Assembly (NCBI RefSeq): GCF_018598225.1 | Contig: NZ_JAHESF010000038.1 | Coordinates: 1-62,621 of the forward strand | DNA length: 62,621 nt | From: Chryseosolibacter histidinae | GTDB lineage: Bacteria; Bacteroidota; Bacteroidia; Cytophagales; Cyclobacteriaceae | Reading direction: 5' to 3' | Part shown: positions 52,276 through 60,332 of the stretch, piece after piece | Layout: the number at the start of each line of letters is the position of its first letter | How positions within the stretch are numbered: the stretch's first letter is position 1 | Notes under the pieces: generated by a model | Told to the model about the DNA's origin: nothing | The model's input: the letters and a program-made list of their open reading frames with translations, nothing else | Database searches by the model: none | Translations under genes and position numbers: made by a program

Positions 52276-53464
52276 ATTTTCCGAACACGAACCCCAAAAC
52301 GAGTCCCAGCAAAATAATCACGGGCGAAGGTATCTTCGTGAAGACCAGGAGGGCGAAGGTGCCGATGGTGACGCCAAAATTCAGGAATGTATTTTCGAGG
52401 GGTTGGAACATGATGATGGCTGACGCTGCTACCAGCCCCGCACTGGCTGCGGTGATGCCTTCCAGCGATGCGCGCACGGCACGGTACTTCTTCAGGCTCT
52501 CCCAGAAACGGATCACAAAAAAGATCAAGAACGTGCCCGGCAGAAAAATACCGAGCGCCGATACAATGGCCCCGAGGATCTCGCCACCGATGCCATAGTC
52601 GCGCATTGAAAGGGCCCCGATATAAGCGCTGAAAGAGAACACCGGCCCTGGGATGGCTTGCGCAAGAGCGTATCCCGAAAGGAACTCGTCATGCGAAGTA
52701 GGGTGATGCAAAGGCTTGGCGTACTGTACAAACTCGGTATAGAGCAACGGCGCCAGCACCTGTCCTCCGCCAAACACGAGGCTTCCGTTTCGATAGAAGT
52801 TCTCGAACAACTTCACTGGCAGCGCCTTGGTAATGCCACCGAGTGCCGCGGCGAAGATAAGCACACCCGCCCACAGCAGAAAGTTAGACCAGTCGATCGT
52901 GAGCTTTTGCTTCTCTTCCCTGGGCTGTGACCTGAACTTCAGTGACGTGATGAGACCGGCGATGATCAGGATGATGGGAAATATAAAAGGCGTTTGTGCG
53001 AAGTACGAGATCACCGCAGCCAGGATCATCAGCGCAATTCCCGTTCGGGTGGTCACCGTTTTGAGGCTGATCATATAGGCGCCGTAGCTCACAAAACCTA
53101 CCGCCATGGGCCTGATGAAACGTGTGAGCTCGATGATGAGCTTCTCATCCATGTAAGAGAGGCCGATGGCCGCGCCAGTCATCACCGCTACAGCAGGAAT
53201 GATCCAGGCCAGTAAAGTCAGATACGCAAGGTTGGGTCCGCCGATCTTGAACCCGATGGCAGTGAGTGTTTGTGTGGAGGCTGGCCCGGGAAGGATCTGG
53301 CACAATGAGTTGATCTCCATCAGGTCTTCTGACGACAGGTATTTACGTTTGTCTACCAGCACTTTCTGAAAGTGCGAGAGATGTGCCTGTGGCCCTCCGA
53401 ACGTAGTAACGGCCAGCATCAGGACATCCTTCAGAAACAGGTAATATCTGACGTGTTTGATCAA
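52274..53464 (-). CDS. chrA: Chromate transporter family protein
   Basis: The 396-residue membrane protein contains two CHR domains in tandem. The first has FGGPQAHLSHFQKVLVDKRK, CQILPGPASTQTLTAIGFKI and GGPNLAYLTLLAWIIPAVAV; the second has VFGGGQVLAPLLYTEFVQYA, GYALAQAIPGPVFSFSAYIG and GILGAIVSALGIFLPGTFLI-like sequence. The paired FGGP and PGP motifs are the family hallmark. ChrA proteins export chromate, driven by the proton gradient, though many family members may carry other oxyanions. About ten membrane helices are visible. No ChrB or other resistance gene is adjacent. The stop codon lies in a TTGACA-type repeat. Confidence 0.93.
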   Translation of the reverse strand: MIKHVRYYLFLKDVLMLAVTTFGGPQAHLSHFQKVLVDKRKYLSSEDLMEINSLCQILPGPASTQTLTAIGFKIGGPNLAYLTLLAWIIPAVAVMTGAAIGLSYMDEKLIIELTRFIRPMAVGFVSYGAYMISLKTVTTRTGIALMILAAVISYFAQTPFIFPIILIIAGLITSLKFRSQPREEKQKLTIDWSNFLLWAGVLIFAAALGGITKALPVKLFENFYRNGSLVFGGGQVLAPLLYTEFVQYAKPLHHPTSHDEFLSGYALAQAIPGPVFSFSAYIGALSMRDYGIGGEILGAIVSALGIFLPGTFLIFFVIRFWESLKKYRAVRASLEGITAASAGLVAASAIIMFQPLENTFLNFGVTIGTFALLVFTKIPSPVIILLGLVLGFVFGK

Positions 53465-53481
53465 GACCTGTTGATGGATAT

Positions 53482-54456
53482 TTATTTTTTCTTCAGCCCG
53501 ATCTCGGCGAGGCGTTGATCCAGGAATTCTCCGGCGGTGATGTCATCCCACTTTTTCGGATTCTCTTTGTTCACGGTTCCCGGCAAGGCAGCCAGGCTCA
53601 TCTCCGATCGTGGGTGCATGAAGAACGGTATCGAATAACGCGGTGTGTTCATCAGGTGCCGTGGCGGGTTCACAACGCGGTGGATAGTCGATTTGAGCGT
53701 TTTGTTGGTGAGGCGCTCCAGCATGTCGCCTACATTCACCACGAGCTGATCAGGCAACGCTGTAATGGGGATCCACTTGCCATCGCGGCGCAGCACCTGC
53801 AATCCATCGGCGCTGGCACCCATCAGCAGGGTGATCAGGTTGATGTCGCCATGCTCCGCCGCACGCACTGCATCGGCAGGAACAGCATCGGGATTTTCAA
53901 TGGGGTAATAGTGAATGGGCCGCAGAATGCTGTTGCCATTTTTGATCTTGTCGTCGAAATAATTTTCAGGCAACTCCAGGTACAACGCTATGGCCCGCAG
54001 CATGTACGTGCCGGTCTTCTCCAGCGCCCTGTAAACATCAACGGAGATCTGTTTGAGCTCGGGCACTTCATCGGGCCAGATATTGGCGGGATATCCCTCC
54101 TTGCGCAGCTCCGCCTCATCCAACTCCTGGCCTACATGATAAAACTCCTTGAGGTCGCCGGTGTTCCTTCCTTTGGCGTGCTCCTTCCCTTTTCCGATAT
54201 ATCCGCGTTGTCCTGCAAGGTCTGCACGTTCGTATTTCTGTTTCGTCTCATCCTTCAGCGCGAAGAATTTTTTAATGGCCACATAGAGCTTCTGCTGAAG
54301 ATCATCGCTGAGGAAGTGATTGCGGATGGCCACAAAACCGATGTTGTGGTAGGCTGCACCGAGCGCTGCTACAAACTCCTCTTTCTTCTTTTTATCATTG
54401 CCGTAAAATGAAGCCAGATCAAGAGAAGGTATTTCATCGTATAGGATCTCTTTCAT
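53482..54456 (-). CDS. Isopenicillin N synthase-like 2OG-Fe(II) dioxygenase
   Basis: The 324-residue protein starts at MKEILYDEIPSLDLASF. It has the conserved N-terminal DIOX_N segment (GAAYHNIGFVAIRNH) and the Fe(II)-binding facial triad H-x-D...H in AAEHGDINLITLLM and KSTIHRVVNPPRH, followed by the 2-oxoglutarate-binding RxS in RYSIPFFMHP. Such enzymes hydroxylate or oxidise small molecules; the true substrate cannot be told and the isopenicillin name reflects only the fold family. The 10-residue longer start at 54486 is less likely. It lies just upstream of chrA in the same direction, 17 nt apart, and divergent from the superoxide dismutase gene. Confidence 0.9.
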   Translation of the reverse strand: MKEILYDEIPSLDLASFYGNDKKKKEEFVAALGAAYHNIGFVAIRNHFLSDDLQQKLYVAIKKFFALKDETKQKYERADLAGQRGYIGKGKEHAKGRNTGDLKEFYHVGQELDEAELRKEGYPANIWPDEVPELKQISVDVYRALEKTGTYMLRAIALYLELPENYFDDKIKNGNSILRPIHYYPIENPDAVPADAVRAAEHGDINLITLLMGASADGLQVLRRDGKWIPITALPDQLVVNVGDMLERLTNKTLKSTIHRVVNPPRHLMNTPRYSIPFFMHPRSEMSLAALPGTVNKENPKKWDDITAGEFLDQRLAEIGLKKK

Positions 54457-54556
54457 GTTCGGATGGGGATGATTTGACCCGTGCAAGCTAAAATTTTTTG
54501 GTTAAATTCGCCATATTTAAAAATCAAGCCCGAAAGGGAAAATTAATAGATCGTTT

Positions 54557-55291
54557 ATGAAAACAACAAGAAGAGATTTTATCGGAAAAACCTTAAAAGC
54601 AGCCGTTGTGACAACAGCGGGGGTTCCTTTTGTGATGCAGGAAGTAAAGGCTGCAGCAGGTGCAACACACGTTGCTGCGCCGGGAGCGGCCCTTCAATTT
54701 TCGCAGGTGGCGCTGCCTTACGCATACAACGCACTCGAGCCTCACATCGATGCGCAGACCATGGAGATCCATTACACCAAACATCACACCGCCTACATCA
54801 AAAATGTAAACGATGCGATCGCCGCGGAGAAGATCACTTACGGAACCGAAAAAGATTTCTTCAGCAACGCTTCCAAGTTATCGGCGAAAGCGCGGAACAA
54901 CGGTGGCGGTGCATGGAATCACAATTTCTTCTGGCAGGTGATGAAGCCCGAAGCCGGTGGCGCTCCGCAGGGCAAGGTAGCCGATGCCATCAACGGCGCA
55001 TTCGGATCGTTCGATAAATTCAAGGAACAATTTACACAAGCTGCAACAACCCGCTTCGGTTCCGGATGGGCGTGGCTCGTCAACGAAAACGGTAAGCTGA
55101 AGATCGGATCAACCGCCAACCAGGACAATCCGCTGATGAACCTCAAGGGCGAGCTTACAGGAACACCTGTACTGGCGCTCGACGTGTGGGAACATGCCTA
55201 TTACCTGAAGTACCAGAACAAACGCGCCGACTACATCAACAGTTGGTGGAATGTGGTGAACTGGGACGAAGTGGCAAAACGACTGGCGTGA
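54557..55291 (+). CDS. Superoxide dismutase (Fe/Mn type) with Tat signal peptide
   Basis: The 244-residue protein starts with a twin-arginine signal [20 protein letters not shown] and an Ala-rich segment to about residue 45. The mature enzyme is an iron/manganese superoxide dismutase: [52 protein letters not shown] and [20 protein letters not shown]. Metal ligands are expected to be the His of EIHYTKHH, the His of GAWNHNFFW, and Asp and His of DVWEHAYY. The Tat signal means it is folded with its metal in the cytoplasm and exported to the periplasm, where it removes external superoxide. Iron or manganese preference cannot be decided. Confidence 0.94.
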   Translation: MKTTRRDFIGKTLKAAVVTTAGVPFVMQEVKAAAGATHVAAPGAALQFSQVALPYAYNALEPHIDAQTMEIHYTKHHTAYIKNVNDAIAAEKITYGTEKDFFSNASKLSAKARNNGGGAWNHNFFWQVMKPEAGGAPQGKVADAINGAFGSFDKFKEQFTQAATTRFGSGWAWLVNENGKLKIGSTANQDNPLMNLKGELTGTPVLALDVWEHAYYLKYQNKRADYINSWWNVVNWDEVAKRLA

Positions 55292-55295
55292 TCAC

Positions 55296-56633
55296 TCACT
55301 CCAATATGCCACAGAACTCGTAGTTCTTGTCGATGTTGATGAACACATCCTGGCGGGCTTTGTCAAACCACTTCTGCAGGATCTTGTTCTTCTTTTCGTT
55401 GAGGGTGGCTACCTGAATACGATGGTAGTCTTCCTGCAACGAAGCCTGGTGGGGAGGGATGCGGGACTTATACAACAGGATCCTCACCGCATCCTTCTGA
55501 TCGTTGGTGCGGTATACCAGCGGCTTGGAGATATCACCTACCTGCATGGAGTCGATCTTGAAGAACACCACAGGATCAAGCTCATCGATAGGAATACGCT
55601 GGCCGCCGTCGGCATCAACAAAGAATCCGCCGTTGCCTTTGGTCTCCGTGTCGTCAGAGAACTGTTTGGCAGCCTGTTCGAACTTGATACTATCGTTCTT
55701 GATGCTCGTACGAAGGCTGTCGAGGAAGTTCGACGCACGTTTGAGATCGTCGTTTGAAGGTTTCGGCGAGATGAGGATATGACGGGAGTGATATTCATTT
55801 CCCCTGCGCTCCAGCAGCTGCATGATGTGGAAACCGAACTCCGATTCAAAAGGGTTGGAGATCTCGTTGGGTTTCAGCCTGAAGGCCATGGCCTCGAACT
55901 CAGGCACCATACGTCCCCTTCCAACCCAGCCCATGTCACCGTTGTTCGACAACACGCTGGGATCATCTGAATATTTTTTAGCGAGGGTTGCAAAATCTTC
56001 ACCCGCCAGGATGCGCGAACGGATGTCGAGCAGCTGGTTGCGTGCCGCCTCTTTTTGCTTGGGACTGCTCTTGGCGATCTTCACGATCTGTGCTACCTCG
56101 ACGGAAGCAGAAAAGTAAGGAAGACTGTCTTTGGGAATGCGGTTGAAGAACTTCTTCACTTCGGCAGGGGTCACAGTGAGGCCTTCGGTGATGGTACCTT
56201 CCATCTTGCCTACGATCATCTGCTCGCGGATCTGATCGCGCAGCTCGGTCCTGATCTGTTCCAGCGGCTTGCCATAGATCTCTTCCAGCTCGTTGGCCGT
56301 TCTTCCGGATTGTGCCAGGATGAGCTCCATCCGGCGCTGTGTATTGGCATCAACTTCGGCATCGAGCACCATTACGGAGTCGATCTCTGCCTTGGCCATC
56401 ATCAGCTTGTTGCGGATCAGCATGGCCAGATACTGGCATTTTGCCTCCTGCGACTGGCTGCCGCCCTGGGTGAGGTAATCCTGGTAAGCCCGGTCGAGGT
56501 CTGATCGCAGCACGATATGGTTATCAACCTTGGAGATCACCTCGTCTACCACAAACCCATTCTCATTCTCGTCCTGGGCCTGCAAGCCCGAAAATGATGC
56601 CAGAAAGACCAATACAGGCAGCATTGTGCCCAT
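55296..56633 (-). CDS. Periplasmic SurA-like chaperone/peptidyl-prolyl isomerase
   Basis: From ATG 56633 the protein has 445 residues. After the signal (MGTMLPVLVFLASFSGLQAQ) comes a SurA-type chaperone region (VDEVISKVDNHIVLRSDLDR, CQYLAMLIRNKLMMAKAEID, IREQMIVGKMEGTITEGLTV). It is followed by two parvulin domains, at about residues 150-250 (YFSASVEVAQIVK, FATLAKKYSDDPS, NNGDMGWVGRGRMVPEFEAM) and 265-380 (NEYHSRHILISPKPSNDDL, NGGFFVDADGGQRIPIDELD). SurA helps outer-membrane proteins fold. It is the last of three minus-strand chaperone genes, with a 10-nt gap to the preceding one. An earlier start in the longer frame would overlap that gene's stop. Confidence 0.92.
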   Translation of the reverse strand: MGTMLPVLVFLASFSGLQAQDENENGFVVDEVISKVDNHIVLRSDLDRAYQDYLTQGGSQSQEAKCQYLAMLIRNKLMMAKAEIDSVMVLDAEVDANTQRRMELILAQSGRTANELEEIYGKPLEQIRTELRDQIREQMIVGKMEGTITEGLTVTPAEVKKFFNRIPKDSLPYFSASVEVAQIVKIAKSSPKQKEAARNQLLDIRSRILAGEDFATLAKKYSDDPSVLSNNGDMGWVGRGRMVPEFEAMAFRLKPNEISNPFESEFGFHIMQLLERRGNEYHSRHILISPKPSNDDLKRASNFLDSLRTSIKNDSIKFEQAAKQFSDDTETKGNGGFFVDADGGQRIPIDELDPVVFFKIDSMQVGDISKPLVYRTNDQKDAVRILLYKSRIPPHQASLQEDYHRIQVATLNEKKNKILQKWFDKARQDVFINIDKNYEFCGILE

Positions 56634-56643
56634 CCATGACGGT

Positions 56644-57522
56644 CTAACGGCTGATGATTTCAAATTCCTTACGTTCCAGCGCATGATTATAAACCTCATC
56701 TTCCAATTTCTTGGCAAGTTCTACTTTTCTTTTATTTAAAATAATGTTTGTGATCTCATCCCTAACGAATTCCATGGGAGAAACATTATCCGAAATGCGG
56801 TATTCGTCTACTTTCAGGTAATAAAGATAGCTCTCATCCTCCGTTTCGTAATAATTGTAGCTCTTTAAAAACTGCACTTTGTTGGGGATCTCCACCAGGG
56901 GCGAATTGCGCACCAGCTCGTCGAAGATCATCCAGGTTGAATCGGAGATGTGGTAGGCCACCGAAAAGCTCAGGCAGAAGGTTTTAAGCGCCGTTTTGCT
57001 CTCCTCATTGCTGGAAAAGAGCCATTCCTTGATCTTTTTGGCATTGGGCGCATTTTTGGGCACCTTGATGAATGACGCCCTGATGATATTCTGCTTGAGA
57101 ATGAAGTTGTCGATATTGGCTTTATAGTAGGCCTCTATTTCCGGTGCCGACACCATGGTATCCAGGTTCTGCTTGATGTAGTAGCTCTGATACTCATAGG
57201 CGATAATGCTGTAACGATAGTCGAGGATCTTGCGCTCCACTTCGGCCTCGTTGATATTGATCTTGCGGGTGGCTTCCTGGATGAGCAGCTGTTTCCTGAT
57301 CCAGCTGTCAATGTAGGCTTCAACCCAGGCGGCGCTGTCTTCTTTGGCGGCGCTCACCGGCACAATGCCCGAGAGCTCATCCTTATACAGAAAGGCGTTA
57401 TTGACACGCGCAATCGGCTGCCGGTTCTCGTCGTCCTTGGAGTTGTCACTGCGCATCTTGATAAAATCGCAGCCGGCCAGCGAAAACGCCGCAACAATCA
57501 TGATGATAATGTTCCTGAGCAT
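56644..57522 (-). CDS. Lipoprotein resembling SurA/PrsA N-terminal chaperone domain
   Basis: From ATG 57522 the protein has 292 residues, with lipobox FSLAGC, so it should be anchored by its lipidated cysteine. The N-terminal helices (PIARVNNAFLYKDELSGIVP, SWIRKQLLIQEATRKININE, AEVERKILDYRYSIIAYEYQ) resemble the chaperone part of SurA-like foldases. No parvulin core motif (GGDLG or equivalent) is visible, so isomerase activity is unlikely. A middle section binds nothing recognisable (IIRASFIKVPKNAPNAKKIK, FDELVRNSPLVEIPNKVQFL). It sits between two isomerase genes and is probably a partner of the same outer-membrane assembly pathway. Confidence 0.8.
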   Translation of the reverse strand: MLRNIIIMIVAAFSLAGCDFIKMRSDNSKDDENRQPIARVNNAFLYKDELSGIVPVSAAKEDSAAWVEAYIDSWIRKQLLIQEATRKININEAEVERKILDYRYSIIAYEYQSYYIKQNLDTMVSAPEIEAYYKANIDNFILKQNIIRASFIKVPKNAPNAKKIKEWLFSSNEESKTALKTFCLSFSVAYHISDSTWMIFDELVRNSPLVEIPNKVQFLKSYNYYETEDESYLYYLKVDEYRISDNVSPMEFVRDEITNIILNKRKVELAKKLEDEVYNHALERKEFEIISR

Positions 57523-57542
57523 GAATGAATGAGCTGTAACGA

Positions 57543-59507
57543 TCAATTTTTTACCAGTTGTTGTAAAATGAATTGTTTGCCTTTTTTGCTGATCTTAACG
57601 GGATACTTCTTTCTTAATTGCTCCAGCCATTGCTTTTCAAGGTAGTTCTGATAATCTGAGATCACAGCCGCCCGCGCGTCGCTGAACGACCGTGGACCGG
57701 GTGCGATCATGTCGCGTACCCACACAAGATAATGCGTTCCGTTGTTTTCTGCCAGATGCGCTCCCTTGGCCCAGGTGATCTTGCCCAGCACGGGTCTGTC
57801 TGTTTTTTCAAAGACGCCCGTCTCCTGGCGGATATTCTGCTCTTTCACAAACGCCTGCACTTTGGCCGAATCGCCTTCTTCCACCATTTCCTTCAGCACG
57901 TCGAGCATCACTTTTGACGAAGCAGACGAGTAGATCCGGGCTTTCACACGTTCTTTTGCCTGATAGCTGGCGGCGTGCTGCTCAAAATATTTGCGCTGGC
58001 CCACGGAGTCTTCAGAGGCTTTGTTCCATACTTCCTTCTCCATGATCTCGAACAGCAAAATGCCTTCGTAATATTCTTTTAGAAGCCAGTTGTAGTCGGG
58101 ATTCTGCGCCTTGATCTTTTCTTCCATCAGCAGGCCCAGCGCTTCGTCTACATACTGGTTGTAAAGCGTTTCGAGGTATTGTGCCGGCGACATGCTGTTC
58201 GGCTTCTGCATGCGTTCGGCAAATTGTATAAAATCTTTTGTGGTGTGTTGCTGTCCTTGTGCAGTAAATAAAACTTCTGCTGGTGTAATGGCCGCCTTTG
58301 CTTTCCATTTGCCTTGTTGCAAGGTGGAGTCAGCCAGCGCGAGCACTTTTGATCTCACCTGCTGATTTTCGGTAAAGCCGAATTTTCTTTTCACCTTGGT
58401 CTGCAACGCCTGCTTCGAGATCTGTGAGCGCTCGTCGCGGCTTACACGGTTCTTCAACGAAGCGGCCATTTCCTGGTAAGCAGGCATCGGGATCTTGGTC
58501 TCAAGGCGCATGATGTGCCAACCGAACTGTGTCTGGAACGGGTCTGAGATATCGCCGGGTTTCTTCAGGGCAAATGCGGTTTGCTCAAACTCGGGCACTG
58601 CTGCCATGGCACCCACACCGAAGGGCCGCAGCTTGCCGCCATTGTCTTTGGAAGAAGGATCCTGTGAATATTCTTTCACCAGCTCTTCCCACTTCACACC
58701 TTTCTGAAGCTGCTCATAAATTTCAAAGATGGTGTTCTTCGATTTCTCGTTATCGAAACCTTCGCCGGTGCGGATCATGATGTGCGAGACCTCCACTTCG
58801 CCGCGGGCGGGCTTGCGGTCTGTAACTTTTACGATATGATATCCGAACCTGGTGCGCACGGGCATGCTAATGCTTCCGGGTGATGTGGTGTACGCTGCCT
58901 GCTCGAACGGGTACACCATCTGCATGGCGGTGAAGTAGCCAAGGTCGCCACGGTTGATCTTGGCCGAAGGGTCTTCTGAGAACGTGCTCGCCAGCGTTTC
59001 GAAAGATTCTCCTGTGAGGGCGCGGTTCCTGAGCTCGAGGGCTTTCTTGTAAACCGCCAGTGTATCTTCGGGTGAGGCATCGGGTTTCAGGTTCAGCAGA
59101 ATGTGCGATGCCCGCACCTCTTCCTGCATTCTTTTGTATGTAAGCTCTGCGAGGCTGTCGAGCATCCTGGTGTCGGGCAGGTAGGGCTTGCGCAGCTCTT
59201 CCCTGTAGGTGCTGTATTCTTTGAGAAAAGCCTGGGTGGTATCGAGGCCACGGCGGCGGGCTTCTTCTACTTTCAGTTTGAAGTTGACGAACAGGTCGAG
59301 GTACTCCTCAACTTTTGCCTGGGTGAAATCGCCCTGCTTGTCTGTATGGTTCTTGCGATAGAGATAGATGAACTCATCGGCGAGAACCGGTTTTTTGGCA
59401 AGTGTAAAAAGAGGGGGTGGTGTTTCTTTCTTTTCTGATGACTGGGCCGAAGCCTGAAGAACGATGAAGCAACAAAAGAGGATCAGCGTGATGCTTTTTT
59501 TAATCAT
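57543..59507 (-). CDS. Periplasmic peptidyl-prolyl isomerase with two parvulin domains
   Basis: The 654-residue protein has a signal peptide (MIKKSITLILFCCFIVLQAS). Helices at residues 50-120 (KVEEYLDLFVNFKLKVEEAR) form an N-terminal chaperone part. Two parvulin domains follow: about 125-225 (RASHILLNLKPDASPED, INRGDLGYFTAMQMVYPFEQ, TRFGYHIVKVTDRKPA) and 230-345 (EVSHIMIRTGEGFDNEKSKN, NGGKLRPFGVGAMAAVPEFE, TQFGWHIMRLETKIP). The C-terminal ~300 residues are helical (YVDEALGLLMEEKIKAQNPD). The domain order resembles PpiD/SurA-type foldases of Bacteroidota. It is first of the three-gene chaperone operon and is preceded by the anti-sigma-like gene on the same strand (gap 15 nt). Confidence 0.92.
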   Translation of the reverse strand: MIKKSITLILFCCFIVLQASAQSSEKKETPPPLFTLAKKPVLADEFIYLYRKNHTDKQGDFTQAKVEEYLDLFVNFKLKVEEARRRGLDTTQAFLKEYSTYREELRKPYLPDTRMLDSLAELTYKRMQEEVRASHILLNLKPDASPEDTLAVYKKALELRNRALTGESFETLASTFSEDPSAKINRGDLGYFTAMQMVYPFEQAAYTTSPGSISMPVRTRFGYHIVKVTDRKPARGEVEVSHIMIRTGEGFDNEKSKNTIFEIYEQLQKGVKWEELVKEYSQDPSSKDNGGKLRPFGVGAMAAVPEFEQTAFALKKPGDISDPFQTQFGWHIMRLETKIPMPAYQEMAASLKNRVSRDERSQISKQALQTKVKRKFGFTENQQVRSKVLALADSTLQQGKWKAKAAITPAEVLFTAQGQQHTTKDFIQFAERMQKPNSMSPAQYLETLYNQYVDEALGLLMEEKIKAQNPDYNWLLKEYYEGILLFEIMEKEVWNKASEDSVGQRKYFEQHAASYQAKERVKARIYSSASSKVMLDVLKEMVEEGDSAKVQAFVKEQNIRQETGVFEKTDRPVLGKITWAKGAHLAENNGTHYLVWVRDMIAPGPRSFSDARAAVISDYQNYLEKQWLEQLRKKYPVKISKKGKQFILQQLVKN

Positions 59508-59522
59508 GGCGGAATTTCAGGC

Positions 59523-59942
59523 TTATTTGAACTGGACCTTTTTGATGAGCCTGCAGATGTTCTTTCCACTGGCATGCTGGTATTCGATCTTATCCATGAT
59601 GGATTTTACCAGGCGGATACCGAGGCCGCCTTTGCGTTTTTCGTGAACGAGGTTGCCGAGCTCAGGTTCGCTGAACTGGTTGATGTCGAACGATGATCCG
59701 TCGTCGATGATCTCGAAAACAACGGGATGATCTTTTTCAACGTCTATCTTCAGTTCAAAAAGTTCGTCGGGGTTACAATGGTGCGCATGGATCATAAGGT
59801 TGGAGCACATCTCATCCAGCGCCAACACCATCTCGCTGATCTGAAGATCGGAGACGCCATGGTCTTTCAGCGCGCCGCGGATGAAATCGCGTACACCCTT
59901 CAGGTTCTCAATGCTGCATCCAACTTTATACTTATAGTTCAT
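59523..59942 (-). CDS. Anti-sigma-factor-like serine kinase (HATPase, SpoIIAB/RsbW type)
   Basis: The 139-residue protein has the GHKL ATPase motifs of SpoIIAB/RsbW: N box in MVLALDEMCSNLMIHAHH, G1 in VFEIIDDGSSFDINQF and G2 in RKGGLGIRLVKSIMDKIEYQ. Such kinases phosphorylate an STAS antagonist and hold a partner protein. The gene overlaps the STAS gene by 11 nt, and the SpoIIE-type phosphatase gene is next upstream, so the trio forms a complete partner-switching module. No sigma factor is adjacent, and its target may be a different regulator, as in several Bacteroidota. Confidence 0.9.
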   Translation of the reverse strand: MNYKYKVGCSIENLKGVRDFIRGALKDHGVSDLQISEMVLALDEMCSNLMIHAHHCNPDELFELKIDVEKDHPVVFEIIDDGSSFDINQFSEPELGNLVHEKRKGGLGIRLVKSIMDKIEYQHASGKNICRLIKKVQFK

Positions 59943-60276
59943 CGATCATTTTCTTTGCTTGAACTTTATCCTTGCCGATCTGCAGCAACTCGTGAAGTCC
60001 GAGTATCTCGAATGTATTGGCTACTTTTTCGTTCATACCGAACAACACCATTTTTATCTTTTTATCATTGAATTCTTCTATATAGGACATAAACACGCCC
60101 AAACCCGCAGAAGAAATATATTCAAGTGAGCTGCAATCGATCAGGATCCTGGAAAATCCTTCTCCCACACTTTTGGCGATCGCCAGATCAAGCTCTATGG
60201 AAGAACTGGCGTCAATTTCACCGATCAGGGCAATGATATCTGCACCGTCTTCCTGAAGTCTTTTTATGTGGATCAT
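59932..60276 (-). CDS. STAS-domain anti-sigma factor antagonist
   Basis: The 114-residue protein is a stand-alone STAS domain. It begins IHIKRLQEDGADIIALIGEI and contains the conserved phosphorylation segment ILIDCSSLEYISSAGLGVFM. By alignment to SpoIIAA, Ser56 corresponds to the regulatory serine, and the next residue is Ala. When unphosphorylated it would bind the HATPase kinase encoded by the next, overlapping gene, and when phosphorylated it would be released. The PP2C phosphatase encoded just upstream would reset it. Confidence 0.92.
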   Translation of the reverse strand: MIHIKRLQEDGADIIALIGEIDASSSIELDLAIAKSVGEGFSRILIDCSSLEYISSAGLGVFMSYIEEFNDKKIKMVLFGMNEKVANTFEILGLHELLQIGKDKVQAKKMIDEL

Positions 60277-60332
60277 GTGTTTAAACGTTTTTTAATTCTT
60301 TATGTTTAGGCTCACCGGGTAATATTCCCTGC

